DNA of 64,000 bases. Origin: Cymbomonas tetramitiformis. Taxonomy: Eukaryota > Chlorophyta > Pyramimonadophyceae > Pyramimonadales > Pyramimonadaceae. Positions 1-10,792 of the stretch are shown here, piece after piece. Both the position numbers and the translations under genes were made by a program. Each line of letters opens with the position of its first letter. The first letter of the stretch is position 1. The stretch covers positions 1 to 64,000 of the forward strand of contig LGRX02034645.1 in the NCBI GenBank assembly GCA_001247695.2, given 5' to 3'. The notes under the pieces were generated by a model. The model saw only the letters and a program-made list of their open reading frames with translations. It was not told the DNA's origin and searched no databases.

Positions 1-315
1 AGCTGCAGCAGGCCAGGTGGGGCCCAGCGCGCTCGCTGGAGCTGCAGCAGGCCAGGTGGGGCCCAGCGCGCTCGCTGGAGCTGCAGCAGGCCAGGTGGGG
101 CCCAGCGCGCTCGCTTGAGCTGCAGCAGGCCAGGTGGGGCCCAACGCGCTCGCTGGAGCTGCAGCAGGCCAGGTGGGGCCCAGCGCGCTCGCTGGAGCAG
201 CTGGGCCAGGTGGGGCCCAGCGCGCTCGCTTGAGCTGCAGCAGGCCAGGTGGGGCCCAGCGCGCTCGCTTGAGCTGCAGCAGGCCAGGTGGGGCCCAGCG
301 CGCTCGCTTGAGCTG
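1..315. repeat. 39-bp minisatellite, about 8 copies
   Basis: Head-to-tail units of 39 bp containing GCAGGCCAGGTGGGGCCCAG start at 1, 40, 79 and so on, with one shortened unit near 200. The array lies just upstream of the first recognisable exon of the Sfi1-like gene, so it is probably intronic. Open frames through it on both strands follow from the unit length being a multiple of three and its GC-rich composition; they are not genes. Confidence 0.9.
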
Positions 316-512
316 CGAGCAGACGCAGGCCAGCGGTCCGGCGTTCAATGAATGTGCGCTGAGGGGAGCGCCGCGCGGATCCCCGGGACGACCCCCCCCC
401 GGGCGCTGGAATGGGGGTCAAGCTCTGCACTGCCGGGCCAGAGCTCGCTCCTGGGCCTCATGCGCCACTCCAGCTGACGTGATGGGGGTATGGTGACCCG
501 GGCGCGCTGCAG

Positions 513-3500
513 GGAACAGCTGGCGCGCACGGTAGCAAAGTGGGGGCAGATATCACTAGCGGCGGCTTTTGCAGGTCCTGCTAGCCCCCCCGCAGACCCC
601 GGGCCCTTGCATCGCGCATGCTCTGGGGGCGGCATTAGCTCGAGCGCGTCACATGCGCAGCGGTGCTCGAGCGCCAGTCACGCGCGTGGCAAGGGCTTTG
701 CGATGGGGACTGAGGGTCCCGTGTCCTGTCCGTTGCTTGTGGCAGGTTGGGCGCACAGCTGCCTCGAGAGGAGGCCGCTGCGGAGGACTGCGCGCAAGGC
801 CCTGCTCAGGCTCAGCCAGAGGCACCTCGCGCAAGCCTTCACAGCTTGGCAGGACTCCGCGGCGTCGTTGAAGCATCTCCGCGAGCTCGCCAAGACCTTG
901 ATGCAGCATTTCCTTCTGCGCACCGAGGCCGCCGCATTCCGCGGTGAACTCCTCGGCCACCTGCGCTCCCCGCCTCCCTGCCTGCGATCCTCGTGGCCTT
1001 CGAGCCACGGCCTCGCCTCCACTTTCAGATAATGCCTTCGCTCAAGCCGCGGCAGGGGCATGATCGGGGTGGTGGAGGGGGCAGCGCTCTTTGCCCGAGG
1101 GGCGGAGTGAGAGGTGGTGTGGTGCGTGGGCGACGCGCGCTGCAGGGTGGTGTCAAAGCTGGTCGAGCGCAAAGCAAAAAGTGCTGCTCCTGCGGCACAC
1201 TGTGGCATTCTGGCAGCAGAGGCGCTACTTCAAGGTGCTGTGCCACTGGCGCGCCTTCGCGGAGCAGAGGCGGCGCCACGTGGACCTCGGCCTCCGCGCG
1301 GTCCTGCTCTGGTGCAACCGCTCTGCGGGCAGCGCCCTGCTCTGCTGGAGGTGCGCGCACGTCATTCCCCCGGCAGCTCAGCACTCTGCGCTGGAGGTGC
1401 CCCCACACTGCTCCCTTTGCTGCTGGTGCCGGGTCTCAGCCCCACCCCGAAGAGCTGCCCTATCAGAGCCTGCCGTGGCCTCAACTCCCTGAGCGCGGCG
1501 GCGCGGCAAGCCCGCAGTCCTGCCACACCCAGGCGGCACCGCTGGAGCACCTGTTTGCGGGCGGTGACCCTGAGAGGGGAGCCAGGCGCGACCTCGGATA
1601 TCTGTGGAATCATGGAACACCTATTGCTTGATGTATGATCTGAGGGCTCAGGATCTGCAGCACGCAGAGTGTCGATGCTGATCTGAGGGCTCAGGATCTG
1701 CAGGGCGCAGAGTGTCGATGCTGACCTGAGGGCTCAGGATCTGCAGCGCGCAGAGTGTCGATGCTGACCTGAGGGCTCAGGATCTGCAGCGCGCAGAGTG
1801 TCGATGCTGATCTGAGGGCTCAGGATCTGCAGCGCGCAGAGTGTCGATGCTGACCTGGTGCAGAGCCTCAACATTTCCACGCAGCGCGCAGAGTGTCGAT
1901 GCTGACCTGGTGCAGAGCCTCAACATTTCCACGAATTTTCTACAAGGGCCTCGGCACATCAACGATAGCCAACAGAAGCCAAAGAAAATGCAAAGCAGAC
2001 TGCCAGCCACATGCCCCTTGTCACGTTGAATTCGCATGCCCTCCCTCCGATGATGGCTGATGCCTGGCATGTGTGTGGTGTGAGCAGGGAATACGCAGAG
2101 CGGCACGCTGCCCTGACGCAGTGCAAAACACGAGTCGCTTCGAAAAGAGTCCATGCACAGCTTGCCGCCATATTCGCCATGTGGCGCGCCGTCGCCAAGC
2201 GTGACCGCAGGAGAGCCGCAATCGTGGTGAAGGTGACCTGTGCCCTGTGTCACTCCTTCCGGTTTGCTCCGCCTGCGCGATGACTGCAATGACGGCTTGC
2301 TCCGCCTGCGCGATGACTGCAATGACGGCTTGCTCCGCCTGCGCGATGACTGCAATGACGGTTTGCTCCACCTGCGCGATGACTGCAGACGGCTTGCTCC
2401 GCCTGCGCGATGACTGTGGCTTGCTCCGCCTACGCGGTAGCTGCAATAACTGACACTCCGCCCTGCCTTGACCAATGGCTTCTATGTAGCTTACTCCGCC
2501 TGCGCGATGACTGCAATGACGACGCTCCGCCTGCCTTACGACTGCACGTGACCGGCACTCTGCCTCTGTGATGACTGCAATGACGGCTTGCTCCAGCTGC
2601 GCGATGACTGCAATGACGACTTACTCCGCCTGCTGATGGCTACAGCGGCTTGCTCCGCCTGCGCGTGGCTGGCGGCCGGCATCGCCTGCGATGACTGCAA
2701 TGACGGCTTGCTCCGCCTGCACGGTGGCTGCAGCGACGCTTACTCCGCCTGCATGACCAGGCTGTGACGGCTTGCTCCGCCTGCACATTGGCTGCAATGG
2801 CGGCTTGCCTCCCGCCTGCGCGATGACTGCAACGCGGCTTACTCGCCTGCGCCCGATAACTGCAATGACGGCTTGCTCTGCCTGCGCGATGACTGCTGTG
2901 GCAGCACTCCGCCTGCGCGGTGACTGCTGTGGCCCGGCTTGCTCCGCCTGCGCGATGACTGGCCATGTGGCTTACTTTCTTATGCTGCTGATGAAGCTGC
3001 AATGACCGGGGAGCTCCGCCTGCGCGATGACTGCAATGACGGCTTGCTCCGCACCTGCGCGATGACTGCAACCGACCGGCTTGCTCCGCCTGCGCGATGA
3101 CTGCAATGACGGCTTGCTCCGCCTGCACGATGACTGCAATGACGGCTTGCTCCGCCTGCGCGATGACTGCGATGACCGGCTTGCTCCGTGACTGGCTCGG
3201 TCCCAAGCTGCGTATGTGAAGTTGTGGCTCGCACAGGCGGTCTGGAGTGCACGAGGGGATGGGAGTGGGCATGGGGCGGTGCAGATGATGCGGCGGTACA
3301 CACGGCACTTAAAGGTCAGCACGTTTTACGCGTGGGAGAATGCGTGCGACGACGTACAGCAGCTGGCACTGATGGCGGGGCAGCATGCTGTGAAGGTGGT
3401 GGACCAGGACCTGCGGCGGATGCTGCAGGGGTGGTGCAGCCTGGTGCGGCAGCTGCAGAGTCATCGCGAGCGCGTGGTGCTGGGAATCACCAACTGGATG

Positions 3501-6500
3501 CGCCGCACTGCGCTCACCTCCTTCCGTGACTGGCGCACCCTCTTCCAACACCGCCACCATCTGCGCATGGTGCGCCACGTGGGCTGTTCTCCCCCTTCTT
3601 CCATCCCCCTCACCCCCAGCTCCTTCCCCATATCCCATCCCGGCATTCCCACACCGCCACCCTCCGCCGACTCTGGCAAACCCTCCAAACATGGCCCCCC
3701 TCAGCAGTGGTTCCTGGACGCCAAGGGGCTCGTGACCCATATCGAACTGTGCTCCGAGAGCGGATGTTTGATACACTTGCGCCAGGCGGTGACGGTGCCG
3801 TGCGTGCGCTGAACTTCCCCCCCGGGCATTCATGCCTGCATGTGTCCCTGCGCTTCTGGCGCGGCGTCTGCAGTGCCACGCCGGCGTTCTCGCAGGGGGG
3901 GAGCTCACCTCAGCAGATCTACCACGGGGGCAAGGCCACCTGTGAGAGGTGCACAGCGAGATGGTGCCACACTGTCCTTACGCTGGTGTGGAGCGTGGCA
4001 GGGGTTTCACACGTGAATCAGGGAGCTATTTGTGGAGCGGGGCAGGGGACCCATGCGTGAATTGGGGAGCTACTTGTGGAGCCCAGGGCCGTGGGGGGGT
4101 GATGGCAGCGCGGGGCGCCTGGGGCGGCGCAGACTGTGATGAGGTGCGGGCGCATGCAAAGGAAGCTGCAGCAGCGCGGCGCCTGGGAGAGCTGGGCGCT
4201 GCTGCTGGCCATCAGCGAGGAGAAGGCGGCGCGGCTGCATCGAGCGAAGCGGCAGATCACGAAGCACGCCAAGAGCCGCGCCGTGAAGTGGTGGAGTCAC
4301 TACTCGTGGCGCTGCCGGTCACTGCGAGACATCAGCCGCCAAGTGAAGAGGCGCGGCCGCTACTGCGCAGTGCTGACAGCCCTGAGCAGCTGGGTCCTCG
4401 TCGTGCAGCACTCCAGCACCTGCCGCCAGCTCGCAGACAGCCACCGACGGGAGGTGGCACGCCTCCTGCTGGGCCGCATCCTCTTGCAGTGGCGGGACCT
4501 GGTGCGAGCATCTCCCGCGCCTCTCTCCCCCAGCCCCTCGCCCTCCGATGACGCACAAACTGTGCGCGCCGGAAGCTTCTTGGTTGCCGCATATTTGGCA
4601 TAGTGTGCATGCTGGGGGCAGTTGAGGAAAGGGAAGAAGGGCAGGGCTGAACGGCGGCAAGGAGAAAGGGAGAAGGTGGATGAGCGACAAGGAGGTTGAG
4701 TGTGGAAGGGATTTAGCGGGCGGGGGACTGTGGGCACAGGCGAAGGAGATGGCGCAGTACAAGCGAATGGTGCTGCGAGAGAACGGGCGGCACGCTCGCC
4801 GCATCTGGTGCCTCGCCCTGCAGATCTGGCGAAATCTAACGGCACGCCGGCGCCAAATCCGCCTGGAGGTGCTGCGCTTGGTGTCAGGGCGTGCTCAGGT
4901 GGCCGTGGCGGCGGCGCTGACGCACTGGCGCAAGCACTCGCAGCGCCTCACCTTCCTGCAGCTGCCCTGGGAGCACGTCCTCCACCTGCAGCTGCGCGCC
5001 ACTGCCCGCAGCGTCCTCCGCGCCCGCTTTAGCACCTGGACCGTCCGGGCCCTCTACGTGAGGAACAGCGAGTGCCGCATGTGCGCGCCACTCTGGGCCC
5101 TGCCCCCACCCCCCCTCCCGCGCTGCGCACCGTCAGCGCGGCGGCAGTTAGTTCCAATCGAGCTTTCCCAGCATGGCCTGGCATCATCGGCTTGCTCAGT
5201 GGGGAAAAGCGCTGTTCTGAGGTGACTTTTAGCCGCGAGACGTGGGAGATGGCGTGTGACTCGACCCAGCGTCTTGACCTGTTTGACCTGTTTGTCCGCG
5301 AGACACGGGAGATGACGCGTGACTCGACCCCAGCGTCTTGACCTGTTTGTCCGCGAGACACGGGAGATGACGCGTGAATCGACCCCAGCGTCTTGACCTG
5401 TTTGTCCGCGAGACACGGGAGATGACGCGTGACTCGACCCCAGCGTCTTGACCTGTTTGTCCGCGAGACATGGGAGATGACGCGTGACTCGACCCCAGCG
5501 TATTGAGCTGTGTGTGCGTGGTTCCTATTGAAGCCCTGCGCCGGCACGTTTAGTCCCTGCGCCTGTGTGACCTGCCTGTAGCGGCCTCGTTGGAGTGGTC
5601 TCACCCGAGAAGTGCGCCGCTGAGAGGCTGACCTGGCACGGGCGTGGGGAGGCGCAGAAACCTGCTGCTGGCAAGATGGGGACTGCTGCGGGCGGTGCAC
5701 ATGTGGCGGCACTGGCAGGCCTGTGCGCTGGGCAGGCGGCGGCTGCGGGTGGTGTCCGCGCGGCTGCAGGCGCTGTGGGACGCACGGCTGCTGGCGAGCA
5801 CGATGCTGCTCTTCGTGCGACAGCGGGTGACGAAGCAGCGGAAGCGCCGAATGCTGCAGCGGGCGGTGAAGCTGTGGAACTTGCGGGCAGAGACGCGCGT
5901 GAAGAAGCTGCTGCCGCGCTGGCGCAGCCTGGCACAGAGGGCCTGCATGGCGGCGAAGTTCATGCGCGTGCTGGAGCCCAAGCTGCGTCTCAAACTGCTT
6001 GCACAGACCTGGGCGGCGTGGCGGGTGTGCCCCTCAAGCGAAGGGGTCTCAAATTGTCCCCTCCCCCCCCTTACGTGATCCTAGCGCAGCCCCCAAATCG
6101 CGCCCACCTGCCTGTCCCTTACATCGACGGGGATCCCTGTTGCATGGTGCTGGTTGCAGGGCTCCGTCGAGGGTGCCGCGCCTCGTAGTGTCGAGTGAGG
6201 GCTGCCTCTGCCTCTGGACGAGGGGGGAGACGCGAGAGTTGCCAGGTGGCATATAGCTTGATGGGGATTGGTGCCCTCGCTGTAATCTTAGGCTTTGGGG
6301 GTGGTGCGCTGAGCCCCCCTGCCATGTATTTTGGGGGTGGTGCGCTGAGCCCCCCTGCCATGCGTTTTGGGGGTGGTGCGCTGAGCCCCCCTGCCATGTA
6401 TTTTGGGGGTGGTGCGCTGAGCCCCCCTGCCATACAATTGAGGGAGCACTCTCGCACGATAGCGGTTTTGGGTGATCCCGGCGGGCGCACTGGGCGGGGG

Positions 6501-9500
6501 CGCCTGCAGGAGGAGAAGCGAGAGGGCAAGCAGCTGGACAAGACGGCGCTGCTCTGTCGTCGAGTCGGGCGAATCTACCTCTATGGCATGTTCAGGTACT
6601 TCTATGCCAACCCCTTTCACACTCGCCTGCGCAGCCTGACTCCGAAGAGTCAGGTCAAAGTGCACCCTCCTTTCGGAGCGGTCCCCTTTGCACTCCCCCC
6701 TTTCGGAGCGGAGCAAGGCACACTGAAGCGCCGCGCTGTCTCGCGTCCATAGAACCCCCGATTCCTCTCACGGCACAGGTGTCTTGCACTTAGTGGTTCC
6801 GAGACTCGCCGAAGGAATAAGCCCTGTCGGCTCGAGCTGTTGCGAGCCGGATCTAAAGCTGCCTGCAGCTTGTCTGCTTGGCCGGGTCGTTCGTCTTGTG
6901 CTGACGCTCCTCCTCCCCCTTCCCAACGTTGTTGCCCTCTGCCAACCCCCGGACAGGTCCTGGAAACTGCTGACCTTGACCGTGCGAAAGTGCCAGATGC
7001 TGCTCCCGAGGCTGACCCTCGGCCGCAGCATACGCGTCCTGCGCACCTGGCGCCTCCGCACGGCCCGCGTGCGCCTGTTGCGCCGCACTGCCATGCGCCT
7101 GCAGCAGTATTGTGGCTCGCGGCTGCAGGCAAACGTGTTGGCCACATGGGGCCTCACTACACTGCTGAAGAAGCGCTGCAAGACGGTGCGTGGAGACTCC
7201 TTGCACACAGCCTGGCCCCTCTGGTTGAGCTGTCGCCACCGTCGTGTGTGGCTGTGCCATGTGAGACTTTCACAATTGAAGGCTTGCTGCTGACAGTGCA
7301 AAGGGCTTCCTGATTGGCTGGCGGTACCTGGGCTCCAGGGCTCCCCGATTTTCCGGCAGTACCTCGGGGTCCCTGATTGGCTGGTGGTCTGGGGGCTCCC
7401 TGGTTGGCTGGGAGCGCCAGGACTCCCCGATTCGCTGTCGGTGCCAAGGACTCTCTGATTTGCTGGTGGTATTCCAGGGTGCCTGATTGGCTGGCAGTAG
7501 TGTGGACTTCCTGAGTGGCCGGCGATTCCTGGGGCTCCCTGATTGGCTGTCTGCCGGTGCAGGGGGGGAGGCTGCTTGCGGACAGTGCCTCGGGCTCCTT
7601 GAGTGCCTGGCAGTGGCATGGGGTTCCTCAGCGGCCGGCGGTGCTCCCTGACTGGCGAGCCATGCCAATCGGTGCCTGTTTGCCTGGCAGTGCCCGGGGC
7701 GCCTTGATTGGTTGGCACTGCCCAGGGCTCCTGCTTGCTTGGTGGTGCTCGGGGCTCCCTAATTGGCTGGAAGCGTCTGTTTGGCGATGCTGCTGAGTCG
7801 GGATAAGGCAAAGGGGAAGGGGGGGCCAAAGGGAGGGGAGGCTGAGGTGCGGTAAGGCCGAGGGTGGTGCGGACGCAGTTGTACTCCCGGCACTGCTGCA
7901 CGCGGCGCAGCGTGTGTCTGGAAGGGTCGATGCACATATGGAAGCTGCTCTACCGCCGCCAAACCCTGAACAAGCGGAGGCGCGCCAAGGTGGGGCACTC
8001 CGGCATCCACGCCCAGCACGGCTGCTGTAGAAGCCCCAGGACTCTTTCTCGCCGCGTGCGTGGAGAAGTCCTCCAGCAGCACCAACACAGACGAATCGTC
8101 GCATGAGGCAGGCGACTGAACTTGAACAAGAGTTGCAGAAGCTTGCCATCGCCGCAAAGCCATACCCTGCTCTCTCCATCGCTTTTGATGGGTGACGAGG
8201 TGGAGGCAGCCGGAGGCACTTGTGCTTGATCTCGCACTCTCAGGTGGGGGGAGGGTAGTAAGCGGTTTGAGAATTAAGCATTGAAGGCGAGTCGGAGGAT
8301 GCATGTCGGGGATGGGCGGGGCGCAGTTGGCGACGCTGTGGACCAGGAGGGTGTTTGCCAAGTGGAAAGACGACTGGGCGGCTCACAAGCAGGGCATCTT
8401 GAAGGCCGCCAGCTGCTGGCGAAGCACATGCCGACGGACTCGGCTGCAGTGGTACCTCGATGCCTTCAGTTGCTGGAAAGAGCTGCATCATAAGGCAAGG
8501 CTGCGGCGCCCTTCCTCACTGCACTTGGACGCATACCCGTGACAAACCTAAAGTCCACGCTTCAGAGGCTGACACCCCCTTGGGGGGAGGATACCGGTGG
8601 TGGGGAGAGTGGTGACAGGCGGTGATGGACCGGTGCATGGTTTGCAAGCACGGGCGGCGCACGGCGAAGCGGCACCTTCAGAACGCGTTCACCGCTATGG
8701 TGCACTTCGTCGAGGAGCTCAACAGGTGCGCCCGCCTGTGCCCGGAGCCGCCCACCAAAAACAGTGCCTCTCATTGGATGCGTCGGCAGATGTTGCTGCC
8801 CCTTTCAGCGACGCCCTGCTTCTTGATTGGACGTTGGTCTGCCAGTCCCCTGGCCAGTCAGCCGAGCCTACAGCACAGCGCGGTGACGCACCTGGGAGGC
8901 TGCATGCCTGCCTGGCCTGTGTTCAACGCGCATCACCTGTTCTTGGCAAAAAGAGGGCGCTCACATGGAGCCTCAGTCAGGGCCAAGCTCGCCCCTCTAC
9001 CTCGGAGCTTTAAGCATGTCTGACAAGCCACTGTCCTTCGGAGTTCAGATGTGAGGCGCCAGGTGGCAGCTCAAGACTGGAGGCCAGGTGGCAGCTCGAG
9101 ACGCCTTGTCCGTTGCTAGGGCTAAGGGCGGATCTAGGGCCCAGGCGGGGCGGTGCTCAGGCTCCCTCGGGGGGGGAAAGGGCCACCAGATCCCGCGAGC
9201 ATTTGAAGCACTGCTTGAGGACGAAGCGCATCACCATGCAGTGGTTCATGAACTTCTACTGGGACGCCTACGAGTGCGACATTAGGTGCGCCCCGAGCCG
9301 CCTGCTCCGCACCACTGACCACTCAGGCGCCGCCTGTGCCCTCATCGGACCAGACGTGCGGCGAAGTGGCACTGGTCCGCTTGCCGCTTACACCAATGGC
9401 AGCGGAATGTGGACGTGACTGCAAGCCGCTGCACTGGAGAGCTTTGATGCAGTTTGGAATGTGGACGTGACTGCAAGCCGCTGCACTGGAGAGCATTGAT

Positions 9501-9634
9501 GCAGTTTGGCGGCTGGCGTCTCGGCGGAATCGAGGGAAGGGTGGCAATGCTGCGGCAGCAGCAAACTTGCGGCGACCAGCCGGTTGCGGGATCAAGTCAT
9601 CGTCCGGGACTTGCGGCCTGCTGAGCGACTGCAG
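513..9634 (+). CDS. Sfi1-like centrin-binding repeat protein, multi-exon, 5' end outside window
   Basis: Proteins of the Sfi1 family are long helices of repeats that bind centrin at spindle poles and basal bodies. Here successive exons encode a basic, Arg/Leu-rich helix with Trp at roughly 20-35 residue spacing, for example FKVLCHWRAFAEQ, IFAMWRAVAKR, VKLWNLRAETR and MHIWKLLYRR. By eye the exons are 513-574, 746-943, 1146-1350, 2088-2232, 3285-3569, 4133-4501, 4740-5080, 5658-6024, 6510-6595, 6957-7260 (or ending 7185), 7879-7989, 8327-8494, 8619-8725, 9190-9285 and 9505-9634. Every junction keeps the reading phase. Most donors are GTGCG or GTGAG; the one after 8494 is GC (AAG/GCAAGG). Acceptors are CAG. 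Most introns hold a private minisatellite. The start codon lies upstream of the first exon. The last listed exon is the least certain. Family assignment rests on the repeat pattern, not on a search. Confidence 0.72.
1635..1935. repeat. 43-bp minisatellite in Sfi1-like intron
   Basis: About five 43-bp units containing GAGGGCTCAGGATCTGCAG run from 1635, followed by two shorter variant units that add GGTGCAGAGCCTCAACATTT. The array sits inside the intron between the exons ending at 1350 and starting at 2088. Copies differ by single bases (for example ACGCAG and GCGCAG), so it is a young array. No coding function is inferred. Confidence 0.88.
2268..3190. repeat. 33-bp minisatellite (about 25 degenerate copies) in Sfi1-like intron
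   Basis: The unit contains CTCCGCCTGCGCGATGACTG followed by CAATGACGGCTTG, 33 bp in all. It repeats with many substitutions and small indels and fills most of the intron between 2232 and 3285. Because the unit is a multiple of three, long spurious frames appear on both strands. Confidence 0.88.
3570..4132. other. Intron of the Sfi1-like gene
   Basis: A single intron runs from the GTGCGC donor after position 3569 to the GCGCAG acceptor before 4133. It is C-rich in its first 150 bases and otherwise unremarkable. I see no repeat array and no convincing exon in it. Confidence 0.55.
5221..5512. repeat. 55-bp minisatellite in Sfi1-like intron
   Basis: About five 55-bp units, with the motif GACCTGTTTGTCCGCGAGAC, lie within the intron between 5080 and 5658. 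The copies are nearly identical, and one carries a short internal duplication of the GACCTGTTT segment. Confidence 0.88.
6288..6435. repeat. 35-bp minisatellite (4 copies) in Sfi1-like intron
   Basis: Four almost identical 35-bp units, containing GGTGGTGCGCTGAGCCCCCC, lie between the exon ending at 6024 and the exon starting at 6510. Confidence 0.88.
7300..7795. repeat. Degenerate tandem repeat built on CTCCCTGATTGGCTGG
   Basis: Variants of GGCTCCCTGATTGGCTGG recur roughly every 30-45 bp through the intron between 7260 and 7879. Spacing and sequence are much more degenerate than in neighbouring intronic minisatellites, so this looks like an older array. Confidence 0.65.
9403..9510. repeat. 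54-bp direct duplication upstream of the 9505 exon
   Basis: GGAATGTGGACGTGACTGCA and the following bases occur twice, at about 9403 and 9457. The second copy ends in the CAG acceptor used for the proposed exon at 9505, so the first copy contains a near-duplicate acceptor. Confidence 0.7.
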
Positions 9635-9892
9635 GTCACCAAGCTGGCCTTCAAGCGCACCCAGAGGCACTCCGCAGTGGGGCAGGATAGGAGCTCTCAG
9701 CAAGCAGCGGCGTGACCCTGCGGGCGAGCGGTGGTGTGGTGCGGCGTCTGCAGGCACTCGCTGGAAATGCTCACCGGGACTTGCGACAATGCCATGGGCG
9801 AGCTCTTCCAGGGCAGCCTCCCCATGGTACGCCAGCCTCCCCTACGCGAGGCGCTTTCTGCCTGCGAGCCGCTTTCAGCCGCGGTGGACCCA

Positions 9893-10105
9893 TGCGTGAA
9901 TGCCTGTAGTGGACGTCAGGGTGAATGCCTGTAGTGGACGTCAGGGTGAATGCCTGTAGTGGACGTCAGGGTGAATGCCTGTTGTGGACGCCAGGGTGAA
10001 TGCCTGTAGTGGACGTCAGGGTGAATGCCTGTTGTGGGCCTCGGTGAATGCCTGTAGTGGACGTCAGGGTGAATGCCTGTAGTGGATGTCAGGGTGAATG
10101 CCCGT
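9893..10105. repeat. 25-bp minisatellite (about 8 copies)
   Basis: The 25-bp unit contains GTGAATGCCTGTAGTGGACG. Eight copies differ by a few substitutions and one short deletion. It opens the large repeat tract that fills the putative terminal intron of the Sfi1-like gene. Confidence 0.88.
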
Positions 10106-10753
10106 GTGTATGTATGTATGTGACTTCTACTTGATTTGCTTCTCACATCCACTGGGATGATGGTGGGCTGGCTTTTGCTTGCCGATCTCATGCCGTTCAG
10201 TATGTATGTGACTTCTACTTCTTTTCCCATCAGAGGCGATGGTAGGTGGCACTTTTCTCGGGTGCCGAGGACGGGTAGGGGGAGCCCTGTGAAGACTTGT
10301 CCTTGCGAGGAGTTTACTGCTGCTGGGTTTCCCCTTTAACGTTGGCTTCCCTAGGCTTGAGCACCGACATGGAATGTTTCCAGAACCTGCAGTGTAAAGC
10401 TGGATGGGCTCGCAGCTACCCCACATTTTCTTTTTTGACTCGGATATGTGGCTTCTCCTTGGACCGATATCCTTGGCATCACATAACCACAAAGGATCGG
10501 CTGCACTCTGTACCCTCACCTGGGATCAGAGGATTCAGCACACACTTAAGGACACTTATCTGGATTCTCCGGAGTGTGTGTGTGTGTGGCCTATCCTTGG
10601 ACCGATTCCTTTGGCATCACAGATGTGTGTGGCTTATTCTTGGACCGATTCCCTTGGCATCACATAACCACAAAGGATCGGCTGCACTATGTGCCCTCAC
10701 CAGGGATCAAAGGATTCAGCACACACTTAAGGACGCTTATCTGGATTCTCCGG

Positions 10754-10792
<39 letters not shown>

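Noticed and set aside
490..1032. 180-codon continuous frame as a single exon
   Set aside because: Only its parts at 513-574 and 746-943 fit the Sfi1-like repeat pattern and the phase chain; the rest lies between a good donor and acceptor.
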